This document shows, one piece after another, positions 1 to 8,573 of a stretch of 33,095 nucleotides of DNA (positions are counted from its first letter, which is position 1; every line of letters begins with the position of its first letter). The stretch covers positions 1 through 33,095 of the forward strand of contig CAIYZV010000178.1 in assembly GCA_903930765.1 (NCBI GenBank). Direction: 5' to 3'. Origin of the DNA: an uncultured Pirellula sp. Lineage in GTDB: Bacteria; Planctomycetota; Planctomycetia; Pirellulales; Pirellulaceae. The notes beneath the pieces are model-generated. The model worked only from the letters and a program-made list of their open reading frames with translations, had not been told where the DNA came from and searched no databases. The translations under genes were made by a program, and so were the position numbers.

Positions 1-325
1 CCAAGCCAATGAGAACTCCGAGGACGATTCGAGCCCAGCGGTGTTGCTCAGTTCAGGTTACATCGCTGGTGGTGCTATCGCCGCGGTGCTGATTTCGTTC
101 ATGAACTTTCGTCCCGAGTTGCTGGAGAAAATCAGCTTGGGAAAAACAACAGCATGGCTCACCGATAAAATCACGGAAGGGGTTGTAGGTATATTCCCGG
201 CAGACTGGTCGGTGTTGCTCACCCAAGCGGTCGGGCTCGCAGAGACGCTGGCACCCTTTGCCCTGCTCTGTTTGGTAATGCTCGTCGTGGCGAATTTAAA
301 GTCGCCTAAAGAACCGCAAGCCTAG
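1..325 (+). CDS. C-terminal end of a membrane protein, probably OPT-family oligopeptide transporter (partial)
   Basis: The reading frame is open from base 2 and runs off the left edge, so only the last 107 or so residues are present. The GTG at 41 is simply an internal codon of this open frame. Two hydrophobic segments are visible, one starting SSGYIAGGAIAAVLISF and one near the C-terminus (LAPFALLCLVMLVVANL), separated by an amphipathic stretch. The Gly/Ala-rich SGYIAGGAI pattern resembles the last helices of OPT (oligopeptide transporter) family proteins common in Planctomycetes. This is family recall, not a search result. The TAG stop (323-325) overlaps the stop of convergent rpoN by 4 bp, so no terminator lies between the two genes. 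It could be another polytopic transporter. Confidence 0.55.
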   Translation, partial: QANENSEDDSSPAVLLSSGYIAGGAIAAVLISFMNFRPELLEKISLGKTTAWLTDKITEGVVGIFPADWSVLLTQAVGLAETLAPFALLCLVMLVVANLKSPKEPQA

Positions 326-1815
326 CTTTGTCGCGACCAGTCGCGGCGTTGGCGACTGCTCGGGATCCCCATCTTCTTACGGTATTTGGTGATCGTTCGG
401 CGAGCCACGCCCATCCCTTCCTTCTTGAGCTCATCGACCAACTCGTCATCGCTCAGCGGATTGGTCTTGTCTTCTTTATCGATGATCTCTTGGAGTTTCA
501 ATCGGATCGTTTCGTACGCGACGTCTTCGCCATCAGCGCTTTGCGTTCCGAAGACAAAGAAGCGTCGCAGCGGGAAAATACCGCGAGGGGTTTGGATCCA
601 CTTATCATCGACAGCGCGAGAAACCGTCGTCACGTGCACGCCGACTTGATCAGCGATCTGCTGCATCTTCAGAGGTTCAATCGCCTCCGGACCCTCGTCG
701 AGGAATTTCTTTTGATAATCGACGATGGCCTGGGAAACACGCGTCAGTGTTCGTCGTCGCTGCTGGATCGATTCGATCAACCACTGAGCGCTACCCACTT
801 TTCGTTTGATGAACTCTTTCTCTTCGTCGGAAGCTTTGGGGTCCATCAACCGCCGACGGTAGTATTCGCTGATGCGGAGATTGGGTAAGTAATCGTCTAC
901 CAGTCGAACTGTATAGACCCCTTCGTCATTCTGCTCGACGATCACATCTGGGGTTACTAAGGGCACATACGTTTCCATGAACGATGCACCAGGTTTTGGA
1001 TTGAGTTTGTGGAGCTCTTCGCGAATCTTCTGGATCATCTCGATCGAGTATCCAGTCTTCTTTTGAATCGCGAGCATGCGATTCTCGGCGAGATCATCGA
1101 GGTGCCCGTTGATGAGCACCCGCATCTTGTCGCTGAACTCCATGTCGTCTCGAAGTTGATTGAGCAAGCACTCGCGGAGATTCCGTGCGGCGATGCCTGA
1201 GGGTTCCAGCGATTGAACCACGGCAAGGGCCGTTTCCGCTTTGGTGACATCCCCAGCCTTGTGATCGGGCGGGAGCATATCGATCAGCGACGATTTGAAA
1301 TAGCCGCCATCCCGAGCGTCCAGGCACGAAATGATCCGCTCCGCGATCCGTTCGACATCGTCGTCGATGTCCAACTCGGCAAGTTGGTGTAGCAAGTAGT
1401 CATTGAGGGACTCGGGACGCTCCATGGCATTGGCCATCAAGTCGTGCTGGCGATCCCCCTCTTCCTGAATCCGGTTGCTCGACCTTCGGAAATCATCGAA
1501 GGTGTCCGGCATGTCGTTATCCATATTGGCGAGGCGTTCGAAATCCTCGGCATTGCTGGAGTCGTCTTTGACCACCAGCTCTTTTTCGTCTTCGGTCCGC
1601 GAGGTCACAGTGCTCTCGTCCGATTCCCCTTCCTCGTCCGGAAGGGTCTCGTCGCCGTCGGAGACCTCTAGCATCGGATTCTCCTCCATCTCCTGCTCGA
1701 TCCGCTCTTGGAGAGCCATGATCGGCAGTTGGAGAATCTCCATCGACTGGATCATCCGTGGAGCCAGTTTTTGTGTTTGTACTTGTCGCGCTTCGAGTCC
1801 GAACGAAAGACGCAT
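322..1815 (-). CDS. rpoN: RNA polymerase sigma-54 factor RpoN
   Basis: The 497-residue protein directs RNA polymerase to -24/-12 promoters and needs AAA+ enhancer-binding activators to melt DNA. Region I (residues 1-50) has the Gln/Leu-rich activator-response helix (QKLAPRMIQSMEILQLP). Region II (about 50-125) is strongly acidic. The core-binding region follows. A helix-turn-helix lies near VHVTTVSRAVDDKW. The RpoN box is present near the C-terminus as ARRTITKYRKKMGI, matching the family ARRTVAKYR signature. Length and domain order are normal. The ATG start at 1815 has GGAA about 7 nt upstream, and region I begins exactly there. It is transcribed divergently from gluQ and convergently with the gene at 1-325. 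No other sigma-54 regulon member is obvious in the window. Confidence 0.97.
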   Translation of the reverse strand: MRLSFGLEARQVQTQKLAPRMIQSMEILQLPIMALQERIEQEMEENPMLEVSDGDETLPDEEGESDESTVTSRTEDEKELVVKDDSSNAEDFERLANMDNDMPDTFDDFRRSSNRIQEEGDRQHDLMANAMERPESLNDYLLHQLAELDIDDDVERIAERIISCLDARDGGYFKSSLIDMLPPDHKAGDVTKAETALAVVQSLEPSGIAARNLRECLLNQLRDDMEFSDKMRVLINGHLDDLAENRMLAIQKKTGYSIEMIQKIREELHKLNPKPGASFMETYVPLVTPDVIVEQNDEGVYTVRLVDDYLPNLRISEYYRRRLMDPKASDEEKEFIKRKVGSAQWLIESIQQRRRTLTRVSQAIVDYQKKFLDEGPEAIEPLKMQQIADQVGVHVTTVSRAVDDKWIQTPRGIFPLRRFFVFGTQSADGEDVAYETIRLKLQEIIDKEDKTNPLSDDELVDELKKEGMGVARRTITKYRKKMGIPSSRQRRDWSRQS

Positions 1816-2087
1816 TCTGACATTCCAATGGGTTTAACCGACACTCGTCTCGAACACCCCAAAAACAGCCGACCTTTACATTCTGGCAAGCTTCCCAGGG
1901 GGTCCTCCGATAACCGACTTCTATTACTCTATCACCGAAATGCGCAATAGTGCAGTCTTGAAAGTAAAACTTTCATTAAAACGGAACGCGATTTGCTGGC
2001 GTGGCTTTAAGTGGTTGGAATTTATGGGATTTCAACGGAATCGATGGGTCTTTGTCTAGGATTTAGTTTGGCATTCAGGATGGACAC
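1816..2087. other. Divergent intergenic region rpoN/gluQ
   Basis: This 272-bp gap must hold the promoters of rpoN (minus) and gluQ (plus). It is more A/T-rich than its surroundings, particularly around 1915-2040. I found no convincing inverted repeat, tandem repeat, RNA gene or -24/-12 element. An AGGA at 2077-2080 lies 7 nt before the gluQ ATG and is its probable ribosome binding site. Confidence 0.5.
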
Positions 2088-3059
2088 ATGGCTGGGGAAT
2101 TCGCAAGTTTTATGAATCGGTCCAATTACATCGGTCGGCTGGCTCCTTCGCCGACAGGGGCTCAGCATGTCGGCAATGCTCGGACCTTTTTGGTGGCTTG
2201 GCTTCACGCCCGTTCACGCGGTGGGACGTTGCTATTGCGTGTTGAGGATCTCGACACGCCGAGAACGAAGGAGTGGGCTGGCGCTCAAGCCATCGAGGAC
2301 TTGGGATGGCTCGGGCTCGACTGGGATGGGGTTGCAGCCCTTCAGTCGCTGCGGGAAACGCGTTATCGCGAAATCTTAGAGGAGCTCAAGTCGCAGGAGT
2401 TGGTTTATCCATGCTCATGCACTCGGAGCGAAGTCGAAGCGAGTTCGTCAGCGCCGCATGAGTCTCAACTCGATGGTACCGTTTATGCGGGGACGTGCGC
2501 GTCGCGTTCGGCCAGCGATGCCGTCGACCTTGACGCCCGGGGTATCCGTTACGCTTGGCGATTCCGAATGCCGGAAAGCACTCCAGCGTGGAGCGACGAA
2601 CTGCACGGCGAGCAATGGCTCGATGCGCGAAAGCTCCTCGGCGATTTTGTGGTGGCTCGCAATTATGGCCCGACGGCCTATCAACTCGCGGTCGTTGTCG
2701 ACGACCACGACCAATCGATCACGCACGTGGTTCGAGGCGACGACTTGATCTACAGCACGTATCGGCAGCATGCGATCTATCAAGCACTAGGATGGCCATC
2801 GCCGCGAATGCTGCATGTTCCCTTGGTGATCGGTCCGGATGGGAAGCGACTTGCGAAACGGCACGGAGATTCCCGCCTTTCGTTGATGCGCGAAAAAGGA
2901 CTCGGGCCAGAATTGCTTTTGGGTGAGCTGGCTCATTCGTTAGGCCTTCTCAAATCCAATCGATCGGTCACTGCGAACGAGTTGCTGTCGATCGTAGGAT
3001 CCGGCGACGATTGGTTGCGAGCGATTCCTCACACGCCATGGGTCTACACCCCTCCGTGA
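2088..3059 (+). CDS. gluQ: Glutamyl-Q tRNA(Asp) synthetase
   Basis: A GluRS paralogue without an anticodon-binding domain. The family activates glutamate and transfers it to queuosine at position 34 of tRNA(Asp). The 323-residue length fits the family (about 300) and is far short of true GltX. The class I start is clear (YIGRLAPSPTGAQHVGNART; HVGN replaces HIGH). A CSC pair followed by YAGTC gives the Cx1C...Yx3C zinc-site pattern of GluQ-RS. The KMSKS equivalent is GKRLAKRHGD. Start: ATG 2088 with AGGA 7 nt upstream. A second ATG 8 codons later (MNRSNYIG) would also keep the whole fold. It ends 11 bp before the convergent glycosyltransferase gene. Confidence 0.92.
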   Translation: MAGEFASFMNRSNYIGRLAPSPTGAQHVGNARTFLVAWLHARSRGGTLLLRVEDLDTPRTKEWAGAQAIEDLGWLGLDWDGVAALQSLRETRYREILEELKSQELVYPCSCTRSEVEASSSAPHESQLDGTVYAGTCASRSASDAVDLDARGIRYAWRFRMPESTPAWSDELHGEQWLDARKLLGDFVVARNYGPTAYQLAVVVDDHDQSITHVVRGDDLIYSTYRQHAIYQALGWPSPRMLHVPLVIGPDGKRLAKRHGDSRLSLMREKGLGPELLLGELAHSLGLLKSNRSVTANELLSIVGSGDDWLRAIPHTPWVYTPP

Positions 3060-3070
3060 GAGGATCGATC

Positions 3071-4198
3071 TTACAATCGGCCTCGCCAACGCGTTTGGAT
3101 GCGGAACGCTTTCATTCCGAGAGCTAGCCACTGCAAGGCGACGAACCATGCGACAGAAATGGGATGCAACAGCGCGCCGAGCACCGACTGCGAGAACCGT
3201 TTCGCGGCCCAAATCCTCGGGAACCATGCCAGTGCGCAGGCTACCAAAATCAATCCCCACACCCATAGGCTCGCACCATACGCAAGTGCGGCTGCCAAGA
3301 GCACGACTGGCAGGACTGCTCCTCCGATCAGTAGCACTGTAAATGGGCCGATAAGTTTCGGATTGGCGATCCCCTCGGTGGCGTTTTTGAGCAACCCCCG
3401 AACGACTTGGGAGAGGGATTGGTACATCCGAACGCGCGCGATGTCGGTCGCATCGAAGATATCGCTCATGAAGCCGGCTCTTCGAAAAGCCTTAGGGAGT
3501 TGAATCCCGTCGTGCCTTGACGATGCGATCGCGGAGTGCCCGCCCACCTGCATGTACGGTTCTCTTATCGCTAAAAAAAGTTGACCACAGCCTGCGGCAA
3601 ATCCCGGTTGAGCGCTCGACCGCATTTGATCGATCGGCAAAAAACCGATCAGCACGTAATGCATGAGGGGGATGAGTAGCTTTTCTGCAAAGGTACCTGT
3701 TTCCTGATACGGGAATCCACTCACCAATGGCGCTTGGCGAAGGTTCTGTTCCGCGACAATACGCGTAATCGCATCGTTGTTGAGTCGAACATCCGCATCC
3801 AGGAAGAGCAGGCGATCAAAACGGGCGTGCGACGCGAGTTGCCAACACGCGTTTTGCTTTCCGTTCCAACCTTCCGGTAATCCTTTGGAACCGACGAGCC
3901 TGACGCGTGAGTCGCTCGCCGAATGCGCCTGAACGACCTCGGCGGTTTTATCTTCGGATGCATCATCCATCACGATGACTTCGATTTGAGGATGGGTTGT
4001 TTTCAAGATTGAATCCAAAGCGGGACCGATGCTCTGCTCTTCATTCCGGGCGGGTATCAACACGCTGACTGGAATCCCGCGGGCTTCGGCCAGACGATCC
4101 GCCGCACTGCAGGCGCGCTCGAACCGAGGCATATTACGAATGAACATCAATGCAGGGAGAGACGCCAAGGCCACAGCGACGAACGCAGCGATCAACAT
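3071..4198 (-). CDS. GT2 glycosyltransferase, CrtQ-like (C30 carotenoid glycosylation)
   Basis: A membrane-associated family 2 glycosyltransferase. From ATG 4198 it is 375 residues. The frame stays open back to a TTG at 4240, but ATG 4198 gives a direct start on the N-terminal membrane segment. An N-terminal helix (residues 1-20) is followed by the GT-A fold: VSVLIPARNEE near 45, the nucleotide-sugar Asp pair at 78-79 (MDDASEDKT), and the DAD metal motif at 134-136. The C-terminal third has two or more hydrophobic segments (around WVWGLILVACALAWF). In staphyloxanthin synthesis CrtQ glucosylates diaponeurosporenoic acid. Here the gene is last in the order aldehyde dehydrogenase, desaturase/oxidase, acyltransferase, GT2. 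Role in carotenoid glycosylation is inferred from context; the sugar and aglycone are unknown. A 65-bp gap separates it from the acyltransferase stop. Confidence 0.8.
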   Translation of the reverse strand: MLIAAFVAVALASLPALMFIRNMPRFERACSAADRLAEARGIPVSVLIPARNEEQSIGPALDSILKTTHPQIEVIVMDDASEDKTAEVVQAHSASDSRVRLVGSKGLPEGWNGKQNACWQLASHARFDRLLFLDADVRLNNDAITRIVAEQNLRQAPLVSGFPYQETGTFAEKLLIPLMHYVLIGFLPIDQMRSSAQPGFAAGCGQLFLAIREPYMQVGGHSAIASSRHDGIQLPKAFRRAGFMSDIFDATDIARVRMYQSLSQVVRGLLKNATEGIANPKLIGPFTVLLIGGAVLPVVLLAAALAYGASLWVWGLILVACALAWFPRIWAAKRFSQSVLGALLHPISVAWFVALQWLALGMKAFRIQTRWRGRL

Positions 4199-4263
4199 GG
4201 AACCATCGCTTTCAGGATGCACTCTTGATAGAAACAACAACCATGACTCTATGCGCTATTCAT

Positions 4264-5067
4264 TTAGGATTCGGACTGTGATTCCGGCGTCTTGGTGACC
4301 GTGGAATGGCGAGGATCAAACGGTCGACCTTGGAACCAAGCCGTCCAGGATCGCATCGTATCGTACCACGAGGTACGCGCGGCACGCGGTGGAATCAAAT
4401 ACTCAAAGGCTTCGATTCGGCGGTGGATGACGGCTTGAGCCAAATCCTTTTGGTTGCTGCGCATCGCCTCTTCGAGTTTCTGTGCGCATTGCTTTTTGTT
4501 GCTCACTCCATCGAACGTGACTGCTTCGCCGAACCGCACCAACACCATCGGACGAGGCTCTTCCCAAAATGGATATTCGATGGCTAAAGGCACAAACAGG
4601 ACCCGCTCGGATGTGGCTGCCAAATGCGCTAAACCTGGCATCAAGGGCTTGTTATGGTCGCGGGCGTCTGCGAACTGGCCTTCGGGGGTAATCCAGATCG
4701 ACGCTTTGGGGTTGGAAAGGATGTCCCTCGAGGTCCGCAGAAACTCCGCGGCGCCATGGAATCGATCCAATTCCAATCCGTAAAACCCGAGCTTGCGAAA
4801 GATACCGTATGCATTGAGGGCCGCCGCATCGATCGGCGCGTAAAACGTTCGATCAGGGAAGTAGGCTTTGTTCAAAAGCATGGCGACGATCGGGTCCCAC
4901 CAGCCAACATGGTTGGCAAAAACCATCATCGAATGATCGTTCCGGATCATTGCCGATGGGGAGGTTGCGAACTGGACCCCAAAGGCCGTGAAGCGTTTCG
5001 TGACCATATTGCGGGTGTAACGGCAGAAGCCATCGACCAGCCATTTTTTCGGTTCTGGTACCGCCAT
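4264..5067 (-). CDS. PlsC-family acyltransferase, CrtO-like
   Basis: A 267-residue protein of the lysophosphatidic-acid acyltransferase superfamily, which moves acyl groups from acyl-CoA or acyl-ACP to a hydroxyl. The catalytic HX4D box is intact (NHVGWWD, His53 and Asp58), and a second block reads ITPEGQF, the usual acceptor-binding PEG motif. The protein lacks strong membrane helices, as expected for a peripheral member. ATG 5067 has GGAAAG with a 5-nt spacer. It sits 72 bp after the desaturase gene and 23-65 bp before the glycosyltransferase on the same strand. By analogy with staphyloxanthin, it probably esterifies the sugar of a glycosylated carotenoid. A phospholipid-synthesis role cannot be excluded from sequence alone. 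Confidence 0.8.
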   Translation of the reverse strand: MAVPEPKKWLVDGFCRYTRNMVTKRFTAFGVQFATSPSAMIRNDHSMMVFANHVGWWDPIVAMLLNKAYFPDRTFYAPIDAAALNAYGIFRKLGFYGLELDRFHGAAEFLRTSRDILSNPKASIWITPEGQFADARDHNKPLMPGLAHLAATSERVLFVPLAIEYPFWEEPRPMVLVRFGEAVTFDGVSNKKQCAQKLEEAMRSNQKDLAQAVIHRRIEAFEYLIPPRAARTSWYDTMRSWTAWFQGRPFDPRHSTVTKTPESQSES

Positions 5068-5139
5068 ACGATCTTTCCGATGTGGCCCTATTCCTGAGGG
5101 GCGAATGGTTGCGAGTGCTCTAGAGTAATGCGACTGCGA

Positions 5140-6702
5140 TTACGCTTTTGCAGCAATCTTCCGATCCAATTTGCCCGTTTGCACATCACCATCGACCGTA
5201 TCCCCGGCGATCCATCCGCTCATCATGACCATCGGCATTCCCGGCCCTGGGTGCGCGGCACCGCCGGCCAAATAAAGTCCTCGAAGATCCTTCGAACGGT
5301 TCGCGGGTTTAAACGCTCCGACGAATTTTCCATGGCTGGCCAAACCATAGATGGCGCCGTTGAGAACTCGGTACCGTTTATGGATACCCTCTGGGGTGAG
5401 CGAGCTCTCGGTGACAATTCGATCTCGGATACCCTTCATCCCACCCGTGCTTTCGAGCTTGTCAAGGATCACCTCGCGGTACTCCGGCAGCATCTTGGAC
5501 CAATCATGATTGGGGCGAAGGTAGGGAGTATGAACCAAGATATAGAGAGCTTCACCCCCCTCTGGAGCGACACCAGGTTCGGTCGCAGCAGGTGCGCAAA
5601 CATACGCTGTCGGATCCGGCGCCGGTTTGCCTTGTCGGTAGATGTAGTCAAACTCTTCGTGTGGGTCTTTGGAGAATACGAAATTATGGTGCAGGATGTG
5701 TTCGTAGCGTTTCTTCAAGCCTAGGTAGAGAACAACTCCCGAGCAAGCGGGTTCGTAACCACGGCGTTTGTCGAATCGTTTTTGAGCGTCGGATCCGCTG
5801 AGCAACTCACGGTGGGTCCGGACCGAATCGCAATTGGAAACAATCGTATCGAAGGTGTATTTGTCGCCAGTGGTTGTCGTCAGGCCTGTAACGCGAACAC
5901 CGTCGTTCTGAATCGAAGCAACATCGGTGCTGGTTTTGAACTCGACACCCAATTCACGGGCGAGCTTTTCAAGGGCCACGGGCACGGCGCGTGTTCCTCC
6001 CATCGGGTACCAAACCCCCTCTTGGGTTTGCATATGAGCGATCCCGCAAAGAACGGCTGGCGATGCTTCGGGAGAGGATCCGACGTATTGAGTGAAGTGG
6101 TCGATCATCTGAGCGGCTCGCTCGTCCTTGACACACGAGCGAACCAAACCCGCTACCGATCGACCCATGCGAAGGCTGAGAACATCCTTGAGCACCGATG
6201 CGGAGAATGCACCGCCGACCTCCATCGTGTCCCCGATCCCACCCACGCTTCTCCAAAAGAAGAATCTATCGGAGACTTCATGCAGTCGCTTGGAAATTTG
6301 CATGAAGCGGTCGTACCCTGCGCCAACTCCGGGGACCGGTGAAAACCGGTCCAGGTTCTGCTTCATCGCTTCGGTGTCTGCAACTAGATCCAAAACCCCT
6401 CCGTCTTGGAAGAAGCATCGCCATTGCGGGTCGAGCAGGACCAAGTCCATGTAGTCTTCGACACGTTTTCCAGCCTCTGCGAAGATGCGTTTCAGCACCG
6501 AGGGCAACGTCAGGATCGTAGGCCCCATGTCGAATCGGAAGCCGTCTTGATGGTGGACTGCGGCCTTTCCACCCACCCACTCATTTTTTTCAAAAAGAGT
6601 GACTTTGTGGCCCCGAGCTGCCAATGTGCATGCCGCCGCAAGCCCGGCTAAACCTCCACCTACCACCGCTGCGTTCACCACGCGTCCACTTCGCTCAATC
6701 AT
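5140..6702 (-). CDS. CrtI/CrtN/CrtP-type carotenoid desaturase or oxidase
   Basis: A 520-residue FAD-dependent amine-oxidase-fold enzyme of the phytoene desaturase family. The N-terminal dinucleotide site is clear (VVGGGLAGLAAACTLAARG, residues 13-31; Glu38 ends the second strand), followed by EWVGGKA and FRFDMGPTIL. The C-terminal FAD block reads LYLAGGAAHPGPGMPMVMMS. The HPGPGMPMVMMSG form looks more like CrtP (terminal methyl oxidation of diaponeurosporene) than CrtN, and the gene is translationally coupled to an aldehyde dehydrogenase. I therefore favour CrtP, with CrtN as the alternative. The start ATG overlaps the dehydrogenase stop by 8 bp (6695-6702). No squalene or dehydrosqualene synthase gene is present in the window, so the C30 backbone must come from elsewhere. 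Confidence 0.85.
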   Translation of the reverse strand: MIERSGRVVNAAVVGGGLAGLAAACTLAARGHKVTLFEKNEWVGGKAAVHHQDGFRFDMGPTILTLPSVLKRIFAEAGKRVEDYMDLVLLDPQWRCFFQDGGVLDLVADTEAMKQNLDRFSPVPGVGAGYDRFMQISKRLHEVSDRFFFWRSVGGIGDTMEVGGAFSASVLKDVLSLRMGRSVAGLVRSCVKDERAAQMIDHFTQYVGSSPEASPAVLCGIAHMQTQEGVWYPMGGTRAVPVALEKLARELGVEFKTSTDVASIQNDGVRVTGLTTTTGDKYTFDTIVSNCDSVRTHRELLSGSDAQKRFDKRRGYEPACSGVVLYLGLKKRYEHILHHNFVFSKDPHEEFDYIYRQGKPAPDPTAYVCAPAATEPGVAPEGGEALYILVHTPYLRPNHDWSKMLPEYREVILDKLESTGGMKGIRDRIVTESSLTPEGIHKRYRVLNGAIYGLASHGKFVGAFKPANRSKDLRGLYLAGGAAHPGPGMPMVMMSGWIAGDTVDGDVQTGKLDRKIAAKA

Positions 6703-8374
6703 TCGATTTGCTTCTTTTTCGTTGCAAAAGTATCGCTTGCACTATCTGGCGGATCCCGCCAAACCGCCTGCGGAGTCCTCGCCCGTGGAGTAATTGTAGC
6801 AATCCGTCCAGCAGCTGTTCATCACCCGGCTTCGGGAGTTGGGAGTGGGGTAACCAGTTTCCTACTCGCGTTGCGACCACTTTGGCCGTCGTCATCGCCA
6901 GCAACCCTTCGTTTCCACGGGTGACCCCAAAGCCACTTTCACCTCGGCCCCCGAACGGAAGCCTCGGATCCGCCGTTGGAACGATCAGGTCATTGATGGT
7001 GATGGTTCCAGCGGAAACCAGCGGTACCAGTCTCAATGCATCCTCGTTGGGCCCGAAGATCGAGACTGTCAACGCATAAGGGCACTGCGAATCGGCCTTG
7101 AGGGCATCGGACCAGCCATCCACTGGCACCACCATCACCAGCGGTGCAAAGATATCCTGCGAATAAAGCTTCATGTCGGTGGTGACATCGGTTAGCACAA
7201 TATGCCCTGCTGTCACATATTCAGGCTCGGCTCCAGAGTGTTTAGTCGCATCGCGAGTATCGCCTGAAACGATCCGAGCTCCTTTAGCGAGTGCGTCGGC
7301 AACCCCATCCCACAATTTATGGTACGTCGCCGCAGGAATCTTGGTTCTCCATTCGCTCTGCTCGGGCGCGTTCAAACGCTGCTCGAGGAGCCGGTGAAAT
7401 ACTTCGGAGATCTTTCTCGGCACAAACACCCTACGAGCGGCCATGCAAGTCGCTCCTCCGTTGAGTCTCAACGAGAAGCGAAGCAAATCGCAGACGCGGT
7501 GCATGTCGGCTCCGGGGAGTACATAGACCGCATCGCACCCGCTCAATTCCATCGTGGCCGAAGTCAACGATCCCACCGCTTGATTCAAGACCGTGCGACC
7601 ACTCTGACTACTACCGGTCAACACGATATGGTCGACCCCGAGATCGATCGCTAGCTTGCCCGCATCGACTGAGCTGTCCAGTAGAACCAGCAACCCATCT
7701 GGGACACCCGAACGGACCAGCAGTTCTAGCAATAGACGTGTCACCGCTTCGCACCCAGGTGCCGGCTTGACCACAACTCCGTTGCCCGCAATCAGAGCCT
7801 GCAAGATTTGCACGCCCGTCAAGAAGACTGGGTAATTCCAAGTTCCTAAAATAAGCACCAGTCCGTGCGGTACGCGGTGCACCACCGAATGGAGTCTCCC
7901 CAACCACATGGGCGCGCTTCCATCAGGATGACGCGAGGCAAGAATCCGCGGTGCAGATCGTTGCAACCAGCGGGCAGCGTCAGCCAGAGGCAGCAATTCG
8001 GAAGTCAGTGTTTCCCGGTAATCGGTCCGCATCGGGCTGGTGATGGCTGCAGCCAACGCTTCCCGATTTTCGACCAGCAATGCGGCGAACGAAGCGATCG
8101 CAGAGCATCGCGAACGAACCTTCAATTGGCTCCAAGACAATTGAGCTTGATAAGCCCCCGCGAATCCAGCTTGAATGGCATCGCGATCCGTTTCATAGGG
8201 TTGGATATCGATGGGTTTCAGAGCCGAACGCGGTCCCGACGAAATCCGCTCATCACCCGCATCCCCGCGGGGACTGCGCTCTCCCGAAGTACGCTCTCCC
8301 AAACCGAGCTTGTACGAACCGGGATTGTCCGAGTTCGGATGATTCAAAGGTTCAGTCTCTGACAACTTGTCCAT
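6695..8374 (-). CDS. Aldehyde dehydrogenase, probably carotenoid aldehyde oxidising (AldH-like)
   Basis: A 559-residue NAD(P)-dependent aldehyde dehydrogenase. Catalytic residues are visible: Glu276 in MELSGCDAV and Cys310 in NGGATCMAARRV. The 34-residue spacing is that of the family (Glu268/Cys302). VLTGSSQSGR matches the nucleotide-binding FTGS loop and PFGGRGESGFG is the usual late motif. The first 60-70 residues are a polar, low-complexity extension absent from typical family members, so the true start may lie inside; no good ribosome site precedes ATG 8374. Overlap with the CrtN/CrtP-like gene suggests one mRNA and a role in oxidising a 4,4'-diapocarotenoid aldehyde to the acid, as AldH does in staphyloxanthin synthesis. 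Substrate is inferred from context only. Confidence 0.85.
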   Translation of the reverse strand: MDKLSETEPLNHPNSDNPGSYKLGLGERTSGERSPRGDAGDERISSGPRSALKPIDIQPYETDRDAIQAGFAGAYQAQLSWSQLKVRSRCSAIASFAALLVENREALAAAITSPMRTDYRETLTSELLPLADAARWLQRSAPRILASRHPDGSAPMWLGRLHSVVHRVPHGLVLILGTWNYPVFLTGVQILQALIAGNGVVVKPAPGCEAVTRLLLELLVRSGVPDGLLVLLDSSVDAGKLAIDLGVDHIVLTGSSQSGRTVLNQAVGSLTSATMELSGCDAVYVLPGADMHRVCDLLRFSLRLNGGATCMAARRVFVPRKISEVFHRLLEQRLNAPEQSEWRTKIPAATYHKLWDGVADALAKGARIVSGDTRDATKHSGAEPEYVTAGHIVLTDVTTDMKLYSQDIFAPLVMVVPVDGWSDALKADSQCPYALTVSIFGPNEDALRLVPLVSAGTITINDLIVPTADPRLPFGGRGESGFGVTRGNEGLLAMTTAKVVATRVGNWLPHSQLPKPGDEQLLDGLLQLLHGRGLRRRFGGIRQIVQAILLQRKRSKSND

Positions 8375-8395
8375 CGCCGTTGTCGTACTCGCTTC

Positions 8396-8429
8396 CTCGG
8401 GGCCATTTGCTCGGGGCCATTTGCTCGGG
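8396..8429. repeat. 14-bp tandem repeat, 2.4 copies
   Basis: The unit CTCGGGGCCATTTG occurs at 8396-8409 and 8410-8423, followed by a 6-nt partial copy (8424-8429). It lies 22 bp upstream of the aldehyde dehydrogenase ATG, inside the 199-bp gap between that gene and the dipeptidase stop. It would fall in the 5' leader or promoter of the carotenoid operon. The rest of this gap shows nothing recognisable. Confidence 0.9.
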
Positions 8430-8573
8430 CGCTAATGACCCATTTTCCGAATATTGGGTTACCTTGATCCACCACCGTCAAAGTATACCACGCCTTGCAA
8501 AATCGTCTGCAAGCACTGGGCCCAGAACCGGCTCTCGTCGACATTTTCAGGCCCAAATCACCCGTCGTTTGCG

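Noticed and set aside
1816-2087. Sigma-54 (-24/-12) promoter near rpoN
   Set aside because: TGGC-like words occur, but none has a GC at the required spacing, so no site can be supported.
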